A DNA stretch of 64,000 bases from an uncultured Opitutales bacterium. GTDB lineage: Bacteria > Verrucomicrobiota > Verrucomicrobiia > Opitutales > Coraliomargaritaceae. The stretch covers positions 1 to 64,000 of the forward strand of contig CALKBZ010000002.1 in assembly GCA_937775295.1 (NCBI GenBank). The letters run 5' to 3'. How positions within the stretch are numbered: position 1 is the first letter of the stretch; every line of letters begins with the position of its first letter. This document shows positions 18,263-27,910 of the stretch, piece by piece. A program made the position numbers and the translations under genes. Under the pieces are notes generated by a model. The model saw only the letters and a program-made list of their open reading frames with translations. It was not told the DNA's origin and did not search any database.

Positions 18263-19249
18263 TTAGATATCCCTAGCGCAACGAAACCCCAGATTCGTGG
18301 TGGCCGAGTCCGGAGTATTGGCAGTGCGGGCGCCCAAGCGGTAACGATTGCAATAGCTGGTATGACAAAGAAATGAGCCGCCTTTCATCACGCGGCTCTC
18401 GCCCATCGGTGGCCCCTGTGGATTGACGCGAGTCGCTGAACTCTGAGTGGCATGCCATGTCGGGCTGAACCTATCAGCGGTCCACTCCCACACATTGCCG
18501 ATCATATTGTAAAAGCCCTAGTCCATCTTGCGAAAGGCACGCACCGGCGCGGTCCATTCATAGCCATCTTCGGCAGTGTTGGTCAGCGGAAAATTGCCCT
18601 GCCAGACATTGCAGCGGTGTTTGCCATTCGGCTCTAGGTCACTCCCCCATGGATACATGGTTCCCTCGCTGGGGCCGCGCGCGGCATACTCCCACTCGGC
18701 TTCAGTGGGCAGGCGCTTACCGGTCCACCGCGAATACGCAACGGCATCGTTCCAGGACACGCTGACCACGGGGTGATCCATGCGTTTTTTAATCGTCGAG
18801 CCCGGCCCCTCCGGCTTGCGCCAATAGGCACCATCGATCGCATACCACCATTCAAGTCCCGACACGGTCTTGGTCTCGCGCAGTTTGCGCTGCTTTGATT
18901 TAGATAGTTGACCGATAAAAACATAGGCCCAGCCGAAGCGCTCGGATTCTGTGAGATAATTGGTGGCCTGTACGAATTGCTCAAACTGCTCATTGCTGAC
19001 TGCCGTCTGATCCAACCAAAATGGACCCAACGTCACTTCACGGACGGGCCCCTCGCCATCCGACTGCCATTCTTCGGGGCCGACGTAACCCATTAGATAC
19101 TTCCCTCCCTCCAAACGAATCATTCCATCGGTCGAGCCTTTCTGCTCGCAGCAGCTGATCGACACAGCATCCGTGGGTGCATCTGTGGCCGCGGTGTTGT
19201 TCCGCTGAGGCGTGCAGCATCCTTTTTTAGGCTCTAATGGTTCGAACAT
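18263..19249 (-). pseudogene. Formylglycine-generating enzyme (sulfatase activator), interrupted by one TAG
   Basis: The reading frame 19249 to 18263 encodes an FGE/SUMF1 protein close in layout to the animal enzyme: an early CC pair, GEGPVREVTLGPFWLDQTAVSN, SWNDAVAYSRWTGKRLPTEAEWEYAARG, NVWQGNFPLTNTAEDG, MIGNVWEWTAD and GGSFLCHTSYCNRYR with both catalytic cysteines. The frame is broken only by a TAG at 18518-18520, in the place of a tyrosine-like position of the APVxAFPPNGYGLYN motif. Everything after it is intact. FGE converts the active-site Cys or Ser of sulfatases to formylglycine. It may be a fresh nonsense mutation, a sequencing error, or read through. The first part overlaps the upstream frame of rpe. 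Confidence 0.88.
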
Positions 19250-19349
19250 GATTTCATCATTTGGTCTTTATGGTATCCCTACAAGAAAAAGCAGTCAAAA
19301 GCAGGATGCGGTTCTTGCCAGTGATGCGATCAGCCCCAAGCATACTGCA

Positions 19350-20009
19350 ATGCAAAGCATACACGAAAAAATCCTAGCACCCTCTATTCTTGCAGGTGAT
19401 CATGCTGACCTTAAGAGCAGCTTAAGAGAAATCGAAGCAGCCGGCTTGAGCTGGGTGCATCTGGACATCATGGATGGGCATTTCGTGCCAAACCTGACCT
19501 TCGGCCCACAGACAATTAAGGCGATGCGTTCGGCTTCGAACTTATTTTTCGATGTGCACCTAATGCTCGATAATCCAGATAAATTCGTCGACGCATTTAT
19601 CGATGCTGGTGCTGATCAAGTCACCATCCATGTCGAGCCAGACTACCCGATCGCGGATACCCTAAAGCGCATTCGAGAGCGTGGCTGCAAATGTGGCGTG
19701 GTCTTGAATCCAGATACACCTGCTGAAGCTGCCAAACCCTTTTTGGCAGAGTGCGACATCGTGCTGCTGATGACAGTACAGCCAGGCTTCGGCGGTCAGA
19801 AATTCCGCGAAGATGTGCTATCTAAGATCGAAACTTTTTCAAAATGGCGCAATGAACTGGGCCTCAACTATCGACTTGAAGTGGATGGGGGCGTAGACCT
19901 CAAATCCGCCAGCAGCTGCACTGCACGTGGCGTCGATACCCTAGTAGCAGGCAGCGCATTCTTTAAAGCTGACGACCGTAAACTGTTTAACGCAACGGTT
20001 ACGGCCTAG
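19350..20009 (+). CDS. rpe: Ribulose-phosphate 3-epimerase
   Basis: TIM-barrel enzyme of 219 residues interconverting ribulose-5-P and xylulose-5-P. Motifs are LAPSILAGDHADL, WVHLDIMDGHFVPNLTFGP with metal-binding His and Asp, VHLM, MTVQPGFGGQKF and LEVDGGV. The start is set at the ATG at 19350 because the family begins just there; the open frame reaches back to 19212 but that part overlaps the divergent FGE gene and has no homologous look. Confidence 0.94.
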   Translation: MQSIHEKILAPSILAGDHADLKSSLREIEAAGLSWVHLDIMDGHFVPNLTFGPQTIKAMRSASNLFFDVHLMLDNPDKFVDAFIDAGADQVTIHVEPDYPIADTLKRIRERGCKCGVVLNPDTPAEAAKPFLAECDIVLLMTVQPGFGGQKFREDVLSKIETFSKWRNELGLNYRLEVDGGVDLKSASSCTARGVDTLVAGSAFFKADDRKLFNATVTA

Positions 20010-20053
20010 GGATGCGACCGTAATGGCACGAACTTAAGGGGTGAAGACGGATC

Positions 20054-20160
20054 CTTAATCGTAATCCTAATCTTACTCTTAATCACCTCTTCGAGTTCTC
20101 AAATCACTCAATAACAATACCTTAAGATTAGGATTAAGAGTATGAGTAAGATTAGGACGC
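20054..20160. repeat. CTTAATC-type inverted repeat between convergent genes (copy 1)
   Basis: Left part contains TAATCCTAATCTTACTCTTAATC; the right part (about 20122-20160) holds its imperfect complement, so a long hairpin can form. It lies between the ends of rpe and the nitrilase-family gene. A second copy is at 26087-26190. Confidence 0.7.
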
Positions 20161-20335
20161 ATACAGATTCGCGCCTTAAGTTCGCTCCATTCGGATGCGA
20201 CCGTACTCAGGTATTTCATGCGAGGCACTCAGATAAATAGTATGATAGCCTTGAACCGGTCGCGGCGTTTGCCCCTTAACGTCATCCGTTGGCCTGGCTT
20301 GGAGTCGATGGCGCGTCGGGACACGCGCTGCTACC

Positions 20336-21127
20336 TCAATACAGCTCAGGCTTACGATCATTGAGCGCGGTCAAGTCATCGCGGACCTTAGCGACCAGTG
20401 AAATATCAATATCGGTGAGATACACGCCTTCGGCCTCGCCTGCTTCCAGCAAAATCTCACCCGAGGGATCAACAACCATCGAGTGGCCGAAATAATGAAC
20501 TTCGCCAACGCTCGAGCCATGGCTCTCGATGCCACACTGATTCGTGGCGATAAAGTAGCATTGGTTCTCGATCGCACGCGCCTGAATGAGTGTACGCCAA
20601 TGCGCTAGCCGCGGATGAGGAAAGGCCGCGGACAGCACTTGAATGACAGCCCCATCGAGTGCGCATTTACGAAACAGCTCTGGAAATCGAAGGTCGTAGC
20701 ATACACTGCAACCGATTCGCCCGAGTTCCGTATCTGCAGTTACTATGCCTTCCCCCGCTTGCACATACTTCTCCTCTGCGAAGAGGGTGAAGAGATGCAC
20801 CTTTCGATACTGAGCGGCGACAGATCCACTTCGCTCAAAGTAATACAATGTGTTGGCCGCTCGTCCGGATTCGGTTTGCTCCAGGAAGGAACCGCAGATC
20901 GCGATGTCGAACTCTTGGGCCATCTTCCCTATTTGAGCACTGTGCGCTGCGGCGTCTCCTAACAGTTCAAGGTTACACTGCCAATCGAAGCCAGTAGTGC
21001 ACATTTCAGGTAAAAAGATGGCTTGCGCACCTTGCTTTTTTGCCTGCCCAATCAGTGCACGAATTATTTTAAGATTTGCGAATGGATTGCCCCGTTGGAC
21101 TTCGAATTGCGCGAGTGCTAATTTCAT
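20336..21127 (-). CDS. Carbon-nitrogen hydrolase (omega-amidase / nitrilase superfamily)
   Basis: Cytoplasmic amidase of 263 residues. The Glu-Lys-Cys catalytic triad is visible: Glu in AIFLPEMCTTGF, Lys in YRKVHLF and Cys in GCSVCYDLRFPELFR. The C-terminal WRTLIQARAIENQCYFIATNQCG and GHSMVVDPSGEIL are typical. The closest functional group is likely the YafV-type omega-amidases that clean up ketoglutaramate, but nearby nitrilase branches cannot be excluded by eye. Single gene, convergent with rpe. Confidence 0.87.
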   Translation of the reverse strand: MKLALAQFEVQRGNPFANLKIIRALIGQAKKQGAQAIFLPEMCTTGFDWQCNLELLGDAAAHSAQIGKMAQEFDIAICGSFLEQTESGRAANTLYYFERSGSVAAQYRKVHLFTLFAEEKYVQAGEGIVTADTELGRIGCSVCYDLRFPELFRKCALDGAVIQVLSAAFPHPRLAHWRTLIQARAIENQCYFIATNQCGIESHGSSVGEVHYFGHSMVVDPSGEILLEAGEAEGVYLTDIDISLVAKVRDDLTALNDRKPELY

Positions 21128-21646
21128 ATGAGTCTCAAGTTTTGGTCAGTGTCGAATCACACCGAACAATCTCATGCAAACAATGCGCTTTGATCAATGA
21201 TTCTTATTAATGTGCTATCTAAACTGGTTTACTAAAATAATTATTCATCCCTGAAACTAAGCAGCAATAAATACCGTACAGCGAGAGCGTAGGTCACCGA
21301 GACATGCAATCTCGAACGCTGCGTCCAAAGCCAGCGCCATTTGGTTAATATGACCACAAAAGAGCAGATCCGCTACTTTGACTGCAATCTGAGTAGCAAA
21401 AGCAACATTGAGATTCAAACTTACAGTTTAAAAAAACCTGAATCGGCTCTTTTAATTTTTACCTGTGTATCATTTTATCAGCTAGATAGCACAATCTAGC
21501 ACTTATAAGATTTTCCTTGGACTGAAATGGAATACTTCTTTTTTATCCACCCCAGCGATACAGAAATCAAAGAAAAAGCCGATTCAGCAAAAAAAGGCTT
21601 GATTCACCTACCATCCGCCACATGTTTCTCGACTTTCCAAGCTTGA
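21128..21646. other. 519-bp gap before tRNA-Val, no gene seen
   Basis: No convincing frame. It holds CTGAATCGGCT at 21438-21448 and its exact complement at 21577-21587, and a small hairpin around 21482-21500 (CTAGAT / ATCTAG). It is A+T-rich toward tRNA-Val and probably contains the tRNA/ilv promoter. A small RNA is possible but not shown. Confidence 0.4.
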
Positions 21647-21720
21647 GGACGGCTAGCTCAGTTGGTTAGAGCACCTCGTTTACACCGAGGGGGTCGTGGG
21701 TTCGAATCCCTCGCCGTCTA
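21647..21720 (+). tRNA. tRNA-Val (anticodon UAC)
   Basis: Acceptor GGACGGC / GCCGTCT, D-arm GCTCAGTTGGTTAGAGC, anticodon stem CCTCG/CGAGG with loop TTTACAC (anticodon TAC), T-arm GTGGGTTCGAATCCC-like. CCA follows directly at 21721-21723, so the 3' end may be encoded. ilvN starts 34 bp after it. Confidence 0.97.
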
Positions 21721-21756
21721 CCATTTTTCAAGTTTGAGCCGCGAGGCTCCTATATC

Positions 21757-22230
21757 ATGCGTCACATCATCTCTATCCTCGTTGAAAATAAGTTCGGTGT
21801 TCTTGCCCGTATTGCTGGCATGTTCAGCGGTCGCGGCTTCAACATCGAGACTTTAAATGTGGGACCAATGATTGATAATCGTTTCTCACGTATCACTGCC
21901 ACCATTGTTGGCGATGAAGAAGCGCTGGATCAGGTCATCAAACAGGTCAACAAGTTCATCAACGTGTTGGATGTGGCTGATTTCTCGAGTGGTAAAGCGA
22001 CTGAACGAGAGTTGGTAATTTTAAAGGTCAATGCACCCGCAATTCAACGTTCCGAGATCATGCAGGTTTGTGATATTTTCCGTGCTAAGATCATCGATGT
22101 CGCGGTTGACTCGGTTAATATTGAGATGACTGGTAATACCAACAAGGTAAGTGCCTTTCTCAACTTAATCGAACCTTATGGCATCATTGAGATGGCACGC
22201 ACCGGTAACCTCGCACTTAAACGCGGATAA
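21757..22230 (+). CDS. ilvN: Acetolactate synthase small (regulatory) subunit
   Basis: Regulatory subunit of 157 residues. The N-terminal ACT domain MRHIISILVENKFGVLARIAGMFSGRGFNIETLNVGP carries the conserved valine-binding region; the second half (LVILKVNAPAIQRSEIMQVCDIFRAKIIDV) is the IlvH/IlvN C-terminal domain. It controls the large subunit, which is not in the window. tRNA-Val stands directly upstream and ilvC follows after 64 bp. Confidence 0.95.
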   Translation: MRHIISILVENKFGVLARIAGMFSGRGFNIETLNVGPMIDNRFSRITATIVGDEEALDQVIKQVNKFINVLDVADFSSGKATERELVILKVNAPAIQRSEIMQVCDIFRAKIIDVAVDSVNIEMTGNTNKVSAFLNLIEPYGIIEMARTGNLALKRG

Positions 22231-22294
22231 TTTCGCAACCCCTTACATTTTTTACAACCCGGAAGCTTACTAGCTTCCACAAACTACGATAAAT

Positions 22295-23323
22295 ATGCCT
22301 GCTAAAGTCTATACCGACAAGGACGCTGATCTCCGAGTAATCAAAAAGAAGACCCTCGCCATTATTGGCTACGGTTCGCAGGGCCACGCCCATGCACAGA
22401 ACTTGAAGGACAGTGGTCTTAATGTAATCATTGGTCTCTACAAGAAGAGCAAGTCCGTCAAGGTCGCTCAAAGCCAAGGTTTCGAAGTATTCGAAACTGC
22501 TGAAGCGGTGCAAAAAGCAGACGTGATCATGATCGCCGTGCCGGACATGAAGCAAGCTGAAGTTTACGAAAACGACATCCTGCCAAGCCTTACTGAGGGC
22601 AAAACAATCGTATTCACACACGGTCTCGCGATCCACTTCGGTCTGATCGAAGCACCTAAGGGTATCGACGTCATCATGGTGGCTCCTAAGGGTCCAGGTC
22701 ACGTTGTCCGTAGCCAATACGTCGAAGGTAAGGGCGTTCCAGCACTGATCGCGATCAACAAAGGCTCCTCTACGGGTGCCAAGAAGATTGCTCTTGCATG
22801 GGCGAAGGGCGTAGGCGGCACACGTGCCGGTGTCATCGAAACTACTTTCCAAGAAGAATGCGAAACTGACCTCTTCGGTGAGCAAGCAGTTCTCTGTGGT
22901 GGTGCCTCTGCGCTCGTCATGGCTGGCTATGAAACACTGGTTGAAGCAGGTTACCAACCAGAAATGGCTTACTTCGAGTGCTTGCACGAGTTGAAGTTGA
23001 TCGTCGATCTCATGGTTGAATCCGGCATCTCTGGCATGCGTTTCTCCATCTCCGAAACAGCTGAATGGGGTGACTACATCAGTGGTCCTCGCGTCATCAA
23101 TGCGTCTTCTAAGAAGGCCATGAAGTCGATCCTCAAAGAGATTCAAAACGGCAAGTTCACTAAGGACTGGGTTAAGGAATACAAGGCGGGACTGCCTAAA
23201 TACAAGCAGTTCGTCAAGGACGGCCAAGCACACCCAATCGAAAAGACTGGCAAGCGCCTGCGCGCTCTTATGCCTTGGGTCAAGAAGCGCAATATCGGCG
23301 GTTCACAAGCTTCTTACAACTAA
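22295..23323 (+). CDS. ilvC: Ketol-acid reductoisomerase
   Basis: Class I enzyme of 342 residues for valine and isoleucine synthesis. The Rossmann motif is [19 protein letters not shown] and the following loop has the Arg/Ser/Lys-type residues typical of NADP(H) use (YKKSKS). The knotted domain shows [20 protein letters not shown]-like [16 protein letters not shown] and [11 protein letters not shown], the metal-binding acids. Cotranscribed with ilvN; a strong terminator follows. Confidence 0.97.
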   Translation: MPAKVYTDKDADLRVIKKKTLAIIGYGSQGHAHAQNLKDSGLNVIIGLYKKSKSVKVAQSQGFEVFETAEAVQKADVIMIAVPDMKQAEVYENDILPSLTEGKTIVFTHGLAIHFGLIEAPKGIDVIMVAPKGPGHVVRSQYVEGKGVPALIAINKGSSTGAKKIALAWAKGVGGTRAGVIETTFQEECETDLFGEQAVLCGGASALVMAGYETLVEAGYQPEMAYFECLHELKLIVDLMVESGISGMRFSISETAEWGDYISGPRVINASSKKAMKSILKEIQNGKFTKDWVKEYKAGLPKYKQFVKDGQAHPIEKTGKRLRALMPWVKKRNIGGSQASYN

Positions 23324-23349
23324 GCTATAGTTCATTTTTGTAATTCAAG

Positions 23350-23388
23350 GCGGTCGTCGGTTTATACCGTCGACCGCTTTTTATTTTG
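23350..23388 (+). terminator. Terminator of ilvN-ilvC
   Basis: Stem GCGGTCGTCGGT / ACCGTCGACCGC (12 bp, one mismatch), loop TTAT, then TTTTTATTTTG. Confidence 0.9.
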
Positions 23389-23433
23389 TAATACAATCGC
23401 ATTATAATTTCCGACGTTCATCGTTCGAAGTCT

Positions 23434-24294
23434 ATGGCAACGCCAATACAAATCGCCACTCGCAAAAGCCCACTCGCCCTCAAGCAGACCGAGATGGTAC
23501 AAGCGTGGCTGCAGGAGGCGCTCCCCAATGAGCAATTTGAGGAGTTACGCCTCAGCACTAAAGTCGACGAACGTCTAACTTGGTCACTAGAGAAGCGCGG
23601 CGGTATCGGCCTCTTTACCAAAGAGCTCGAAGACGCGCTACTCGATGGCCGCGCTAGCATCGCGGTGCACAGCGCCAAAGATCTCCCCACACAATTTCAA
23701 GCCGATCTCTGCATCGCCGGTTACATGCCGCGTGCCCGCGCCAACGATGTGCTGGTTCACCGTAGCGGCACACCAGCACCGAAAACGATTGCGACCAGTA
23801 GTCCGAGACGTCGCGCACAAGTCGGCATCTTTCAAGAACAAGCGGAGTGGACCACTATTCGCGGCAACGTCGCCACGCGTATGCGCAAGATCGTTGAGGG
23901 CGAGGCCGAAGCCACTCTGCTCGCTGCTGCGGGACTTGATCGTTTAGAGATTTCCGCACATAAAGGCCTTGAATTCGTTCAACTGCCAATCGATCAAGTC
24001 GTGCCTGCCCCTGGCCAAGCTGCCATTGCCATCCAATGCCGCGCAGCCGATCTGCCGCGCTATGAGCACCTGTTCTGCGAAACGACCAAGCGCGCCGTCA
24101 CCTTAGAACGTGCCTTCCTCCGTCGTCTCGGTGGCGGTTGCCAAACGCCCGTAGGCGCGCACTACGCCGAAGGTATCTTTTACATTTTCCATCCAGAAAC
24201 TGGCCATACTAGCTTCGAATTTGAACTCGTATCCCTTGACGAGATCGATGCTATTATCGAGCGCGTCTTCTCTGACCTTAAATTCGAACAGTAA
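23434..24294 (+). CDS. hemC: Hydroxymethylbilane synthase (porphobilinogen deaminase)
   Basis: Tetrapyrrole enzyme of 286 residues. Seen are IATRKSPLALKQTEMV at the start, HSAKDLPTQ, SSPRRRAQ, RGNVATRMRKI and GGGCQTPVGAH, whose Cys holds the dipyrromethane cofactor. The protein is 20-30 residues shorter than E. coli HemC because the C-terminal region after the cofactor Cys is compact. It is followed by a fused cobA-hemD gene, so the next two steps toward uroporphyrinogen III and precorrin-2 are adjacent. Confidence 0.94.
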   Translation: MATPIQIATRKSPLALKQTEMVQAWLQEALPNEQFEELRLSTKVDERLTWSLEKRGGIGLFTKELEDALLDGRASIAVHSAKDLPTQFQADLCIAGYMPRARANDVLVHRSGTPAPKTIATSSPRRRAQVGIFQEQAEWTTIRGNVATRMRKIVEGEAEATLLAAAGLDRLEISAHKGLEFVQLPIDQVVPAPGQAAIAIQCRAADLPRYEHLFCETTKRAVTLERAFLRRLGGGCQTPVGAHYAEGIFYIFHPETGHTSFEFELVSLDEIDAIIERVFSDLKFEQ

Positions 24295-24308
24295 ATTCCA
24301 TTCTTCCA

Positions 24309-24391
24309 TGGAGGGCGACGCTCCGTTGTTGCCACCAATGGTTAGAGACGGCCCAATCCAATGCATGGAAACGACGGAGCGTTTCCCTCCA
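24309..24391. repeat. REP-like inverted repeat after hemC
   Basis: Arm 24309-24329 begins TGGAGGGCGACGCTCCGTTG; arm 24371-24391 is its complement with about three mismatches (ACGACGGAGCGTTTCCCTCC). Similar GGAGGG...CTCCG words recur at 48725, which suggests a genome-wide family. Confidence 0.65.
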
Positions 24392-24423
24392 GAGAATTAG
24401 CTTAATCTTAATTGTTCTTTCTG

Positions 24424-24520
24424 TCGCCCATAGGGCATCCACTTCAATCACCCCTTCGGGGCAAACCGCAGACGGTTCACCATCTCCGCGCTATTCGCGC
24501 TCCGTCGTAATTCCCAATTC
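24424..24520. repeat. Dispersed intergenic repeat, copy 1
   Basis: Contains CGCCCATAGGGCATCC, CACCCCTTCGGGGCA and CCATCTCCGCGCTATTCGCG. A diverged copy with the same word order lies at 44465-44560 after tRNA-Arg. Confidence 0.55.
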
Positions 24521-24542
24521 CCTAATTCCTAATTCCCAAAAA

Positions 24543-26081
24543 ATGTCTTCACAAACCAAAACAGGAAAAGTGTATCTCATTGGCGCAGGCCCCGGAGATC
24601 CAGGTCTAGTTACTGTTCGCGCCCGCGAACTCATCGAAACTGCCGACGTACTCGTGTATGACTACCTCGCCAACGCTAAGCTACTGGATTGGGCACGTCC
24701 TGATGCAGAACGTATTTATGTCGGTAAGCGCTCTGGCTTACATTCGATTCCACAGGATGAGATTGAAGAAATCTTAGTTGAACATGCGAACAAGGGCCAG
24801 CAAGTGGTCCGCCTCAAGGGTGGCGACCCTTTTGTGTTTGGTCGCGGCGGCGAAGAAATCGCGGAGCTACAAGCCGACAAAATCGCCTACGAAATTGTCC
24901 CAGGAGTCACCGCAGCGCTGGCAGCGGCTGCCTACGCAGGCATCCCCCTCTCCCACCGCTCGCATAGCTCGTCGATCACGTTCCTCACCGGCCATGAGGA
25001 TCCGGAGAAACAGTCGATCAGTATCGACTTCAAACAATACGGTAAAACCAACGGTACGCTTTGCCTCTACATGGCCCTTGGCCAATTGCCCCGGATTCTC
25101 GTCGAACTCAAGGCAGGCGGCATGAGCGGTGAGATGCCCGTCGGCGTCATCCAATGGGCAACTCTCAACTGCCAACGCTCCGTGTATGGCACCGTCGACT
25201 CAATCGTCAGTGACATTGAATCTGCCGGCATTTTCACCCCCGCCATGATTATCATTGGCGAAGTTGTCACCAAACGCGCCAAGACCGAGTGGTTCGAAGG
25301 TCGACCACTCATGGGTAAGAAGATCGTCGTCACACGCGCACGCGACCAAGCTGGACAACTCACCGCATTGCTCGAAAGCAATGGTGCCGAAGTCATCGAG
25401 CTGCCATTCATCGAAGTTCAACCAGACATCAACCCGAAGCTAATCACTGAAATACTCGCTGGCATCGCGATTTATGAGTGGATCATCTTCACCAGCGTCA
25501 ATGGCGTGAAAGCATTCTTCGACATCTTTTATAAAGCATTCGACGACATTCGTTGCCTCGGCCCGATGCGCATCGCCGCAGTTGGTGCAGCTACTGCACG
25601 CGAGATCGAGTCACACCACCTCAAGGTCGACCTCATTCCAGAGAAAGCCAATGGCGACGCCCTCGTAGATACCTTTATCAAGGACGAAGGCATCGAGAGC
25701 ATTCAAATGCTAGTGGTGACCGGAAACCAAAACAGCGAGTCCCTCGTTCAGCGCCTCGAAACCGAAGGCGGCGCGATCGTTGACACACTGCCACTCTACA
25801 AGATAAGCAAGACAGACCTAAGCGAGCACCCAGCAGCGGAGCGCTTCCGCAAGGAAGGCGCCGACGCCGTGTTGTTCACCAGCTCGTCCACCGCGAAGTC
25901 ATTCATCGATCAAGCCGCCGCGCTTAGGCAGGAGCCTGATGCGAATAGGCCAGTATTCGGTAGTATTGGCCCCGTCACCACCAAGACCTTAAAAGAACTC
26001 GGCCTATCCGTCGGGTTTGAATCGGAGCACGCCAGCCTTGATCATTTCGTCAGCGCAACTACCAAGCATCTGAAGGGGTAG
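24543..26081 (+). CDS. cobA-hemD: Uroporphyrinogen-III C-methyltransferase / uroporphyrinogen-III synthase fusion
   Basis: Fusion of 512 residues. The N-terminal 245 residues are the SAM-dependent methyltransferase (VYLIGAGPGDPGLVTVRA, VRLKGGDPFVFGRGGEE, VPGVTAALAAAAYAGIPLSHR, PVGVIQWAT). After a short linker, residues ~260-510 are HemD (KKIVVTRARDQAGQLTALL, WIIFTSVNGVKAFF, LVVTGNQNSESLVQRL, VLFTSSSTAKSF). The protein closes the bilane and methylates the product, feeding siroheme and corrinoids. The same fusion is found in other phyla. Downstream of hemC with a repeat-filled 248-bp gap. Confidence 0.94.
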   Translation: MSSQTKTGKVYLIGAGPGDPGLVTVRARELIETADVLVYDYLANAKLLDWARPDAERIYVGKRSGLHSIPQDEIEEILVEHANKGQQVVRLKGGDPFVFGRGGEEIAELQADKIAYEIVPGVTAALAAAAYAGIPLSHRSHSSSITFLTGHEDPEKQSISIDFKQYGKTNGTLCLYMALGQLPRILVELKAGGMSGEMPVGVIQWATLNCQRSVYGTVDSIVSDIESAGIFTPAMIIIGEVVTKRAKTEWFEGRPLMGKKIVVTRARDQAGQLTALLESNGAEVIELPFIEVQPDINPKLITEILAGIAIYEWIIFTSVNGVKAFFDIFYKAFDDIRCLGPMRIAAVGAATAREIESHHLKVDLIPEKANGDALVDTFIKDEGIESIQMLVVTGNQNSESLVQRLETEGGAIVDTLPLYKISKTDLSEHPAAERFRKEGADAVLFTSSSTAKSFIDQAAALRQEPDANRPVFGSIGPVTTKTLKELGLSVGFESEHASLDHFVSATTKHLKG

Positions 26082-26086
26082 ACTTC

Positions 26087-26190
26087 GTCCTAATCCTACT
26101 CTTAATCTTACTCCTAATCCTCTGAGACAGAACCTACTGCTTATACGAAGCGGCAGATTAAGATGAGGAGTAAGAGTAGGATTAAGAACC
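26087..26190. repeat. CTTAATC-type inverted repeat between convergent genes (copy 2)
   Basis: Left part CCTAATCCTACTCTTAATCT..., right part around 26157-26187 is its imperfect complement (AGTAAGAGTAGGATTAAG). It lies between the ends of cobA-hemD and sufU. Same family as 20054-20160. Confidence 0.7.
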
Positions 26191-26198
26191 AGAATTGC

Positions 26199-26630
26199 CT
26201 AGCCCTTCAACGCTGCAATGTAGGTATGCCAAGGCAAAGTCGCACATTTGATCCGCGCGGGGAACTTACGAACACCCGCTAAGGCGGCGATTTCGCCATC
26301 GACTGACAAATCAGCTTCTAGGTTAAGTTCGGTCGACAACAAGTCCGCCACTCGCTTAAACGCGGCCTCGGCTTCAGCCAGCGTCTTTCCAGTCAGCGCT
26401 TCTGTCATCATCGATGCGGATGATTTACAGATCGCACAACACGCCGCCTCAAACTGCACCGCTTCGATATGGTCGCCATTTAGCACCAAGAAGATCGTCA
26501 GCTTATCGCCACAAATCGGATTATATCCCACCGCGGTATGCGTGTAGTCTGCCAACGCACCGTAATGCCGTGGCCGCTTATTGTGCTCGAGAATAATTTC
26601 CTGATACAGGTCGTGGAGATCGTCTGACAT
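26199..26630 (-). CDS. sufU: SufU-type Fe-S cluster assembly protein
   Basis: Protein of 143 residues of the IscU/NifU fold. The zinc/cluster residues are Cys in NPICGDKL, Cys in [13 protein letters not shown] and Cys in [12 protein letters not shown] and the spacing before the last Cys match the SufU branch, which accepts sulfur from SufS. It starts 50 bp after the end of sufS on the same strand, making a sufS-sufU operon. No sufBCD genes are in the window. Confidence 0.93.
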   Translation of the reverse strand: MSDDLHDLYQEIILEHNKRPRHYGALADYTHTAVGYNPICGDKLTIFLVLNGDHIEAVQFEAACCAICKSSASMMTEALTGKTLAEAEAAFKRVADLLSTELNLEADLSVDGEIAALAGVRKFPARIKCATLPWHTYIAALKG

Positions 26631-26680
26631 TTTATGCTGCGCTCGATGACTAATGAATAATGGCTAGAAGGTAATGACTA

Positions 26681-27910
26681 TCAGAAGAACTGTTTCATCT
26701 TTTTCAGGGCAGCGACTAGTCGTTCGACATCTTCGAAATCATTATAGAACGCGAACGATGCTCGCGCCGTCGCAGGCACACCAAAGCGCTTTAGCAGTGG
26801 TTGCGTGCAATGGTGCCCGGTTCGAATCGCAATACCACCCGCATCCAGAAAGGTGCCAATGTCATGCGGATGGATGTCATCGATCAAGAACGAGATCACC
26901 GAAGCCTTCTCAGGCGCTGTGCCGATAATCCGTAATCCATCAATCGCAGTGAGTTGCTCGGTCGCCGCTTCCAGTAGCGCGAGCTCATGCTGCAGCGCCC
27001 CAGCACGATCCATTCCGTTCAAATAATCAAATGCCGTGCCTAGCCCGATCACACCCGCGATATGCGGTGTGCCTGCTTCAAATTTACCTGGGATGCCCTT
27101 ATACGTCGTGCCATCAAAATCAACCTCCTCGATCATATCGCCACCGCTTTGATAGGGCGGTAGCATCTCTAGCCACTCACGCTTGCCCCACAGCACGCCG
27201 ATTCCGGTCGGGCCGCAGACCTTGTGCCCAGAAAATACGAAAAAGTCACAACCCAAATCCGCCACGTCCACCGGCATGTGCGGCGTCGACTGCGCGCCGT
27301 CGACCAGCACCGGCACGTTCAGCGCATGCGCCTGCTCGATCATTTTTTTGACAGGATTGATGGTACCTAGCGAATTAGACACGTGCACCACCGAGACGAG
27401 CTTGGTCTTCTCCGATAGCATCGCCTCATAAGCTTCCATGTCGAGCACGCCATGATCATCGACCGGCACCACCTTTAAGACGGCCCCGGTCTTCTGTGCC
27501 GCGATCTGCCACGGCACAATATTGGCATGATGCTCCATATGCGTGATCAGAATTTCGTCCCCAGCCTGCAACACAGACTCAGTAAAGCCATGTGCGATTA
27601 GGTTAATCCCCTCAGTGGTACCGCTGGTAAAAATCACTTCATCCGGATCCGCCACACCAATAAAAGCCGCCGCTTTGGCGCGAGTCGCCTCATAGGCATC
27701 CGTCGCCTTTTCGCTCAAGTAATGGACACCGCGATGGATATTTGAGTTCTCCGCTCGGTAGTAGCGTTCCAAGGCTTCGATCACGGCAAGTGGCTTCTGT
27801 ACAGTCGCCGCGCTGTCCAAATAGGTCAACGGCTTGCCGCGCACTTCGGTCGCGAGGATAGGAAAGTCAGTCCGGACTCGGCGGTAATCAAATGTTTGTA
27901 CGTCAATCAT
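26681..27910 (-). CDS. sufS: Cysteine desulfurase, SufS type
   Basis: PLP enzyme of 409 residues. Motifs are [11 protein letters not shown] at the start, [43 protein letters not shown] with the PLP lysine, and [19 protein letters not shown] with the catalytic Cys. It mobilises sulfur as a persulfide for SufU, encoded just downstream. Normal length for class II desulfurases. Confidence 0.95.
   Translation of the reverse strand: MIDVQTFDYRRVRTDFPILATEVRGKPLTYLDSAATVQKPLAVIEALERYYRAENSNIHRGVHYLSEKATDAYEATRAKAAAFIGVADPDEVIFTSGTTEGINLIAHGFTESVLQAGDEILITHMEHHANIVPWQIAAQKTGAVLKVVPVDDHGVLDMEAYEAMLSEKTKLVSVVHVSNSLGTINPVKKMIEQAHALNVPVLVDGAQSTPHMPVDVADLGCDFFVFSGHKVCGPTGIGVLWGKREWLEMLPPYQSGGDMIEEVDFDGTTYKGIPGKFEAGTPHIAGVIGLGTAFDYLNGMDRAGALQHELALLEAATEQLTAIDGLRIIGTAPEKASVISFLIDDIHPHDIGTFLDAGGIAIRTGHHCTQPLLKRFGVPATARASFAFYNDFEDVERLVAALKKMKQFF

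Noticed and set aside
22217-23233. 338-codon open frame on the minus strand
   Set aside because: It lies opposite ilvC for nearly its whole length and has no family look; it is open because of codon bias in ilvC.
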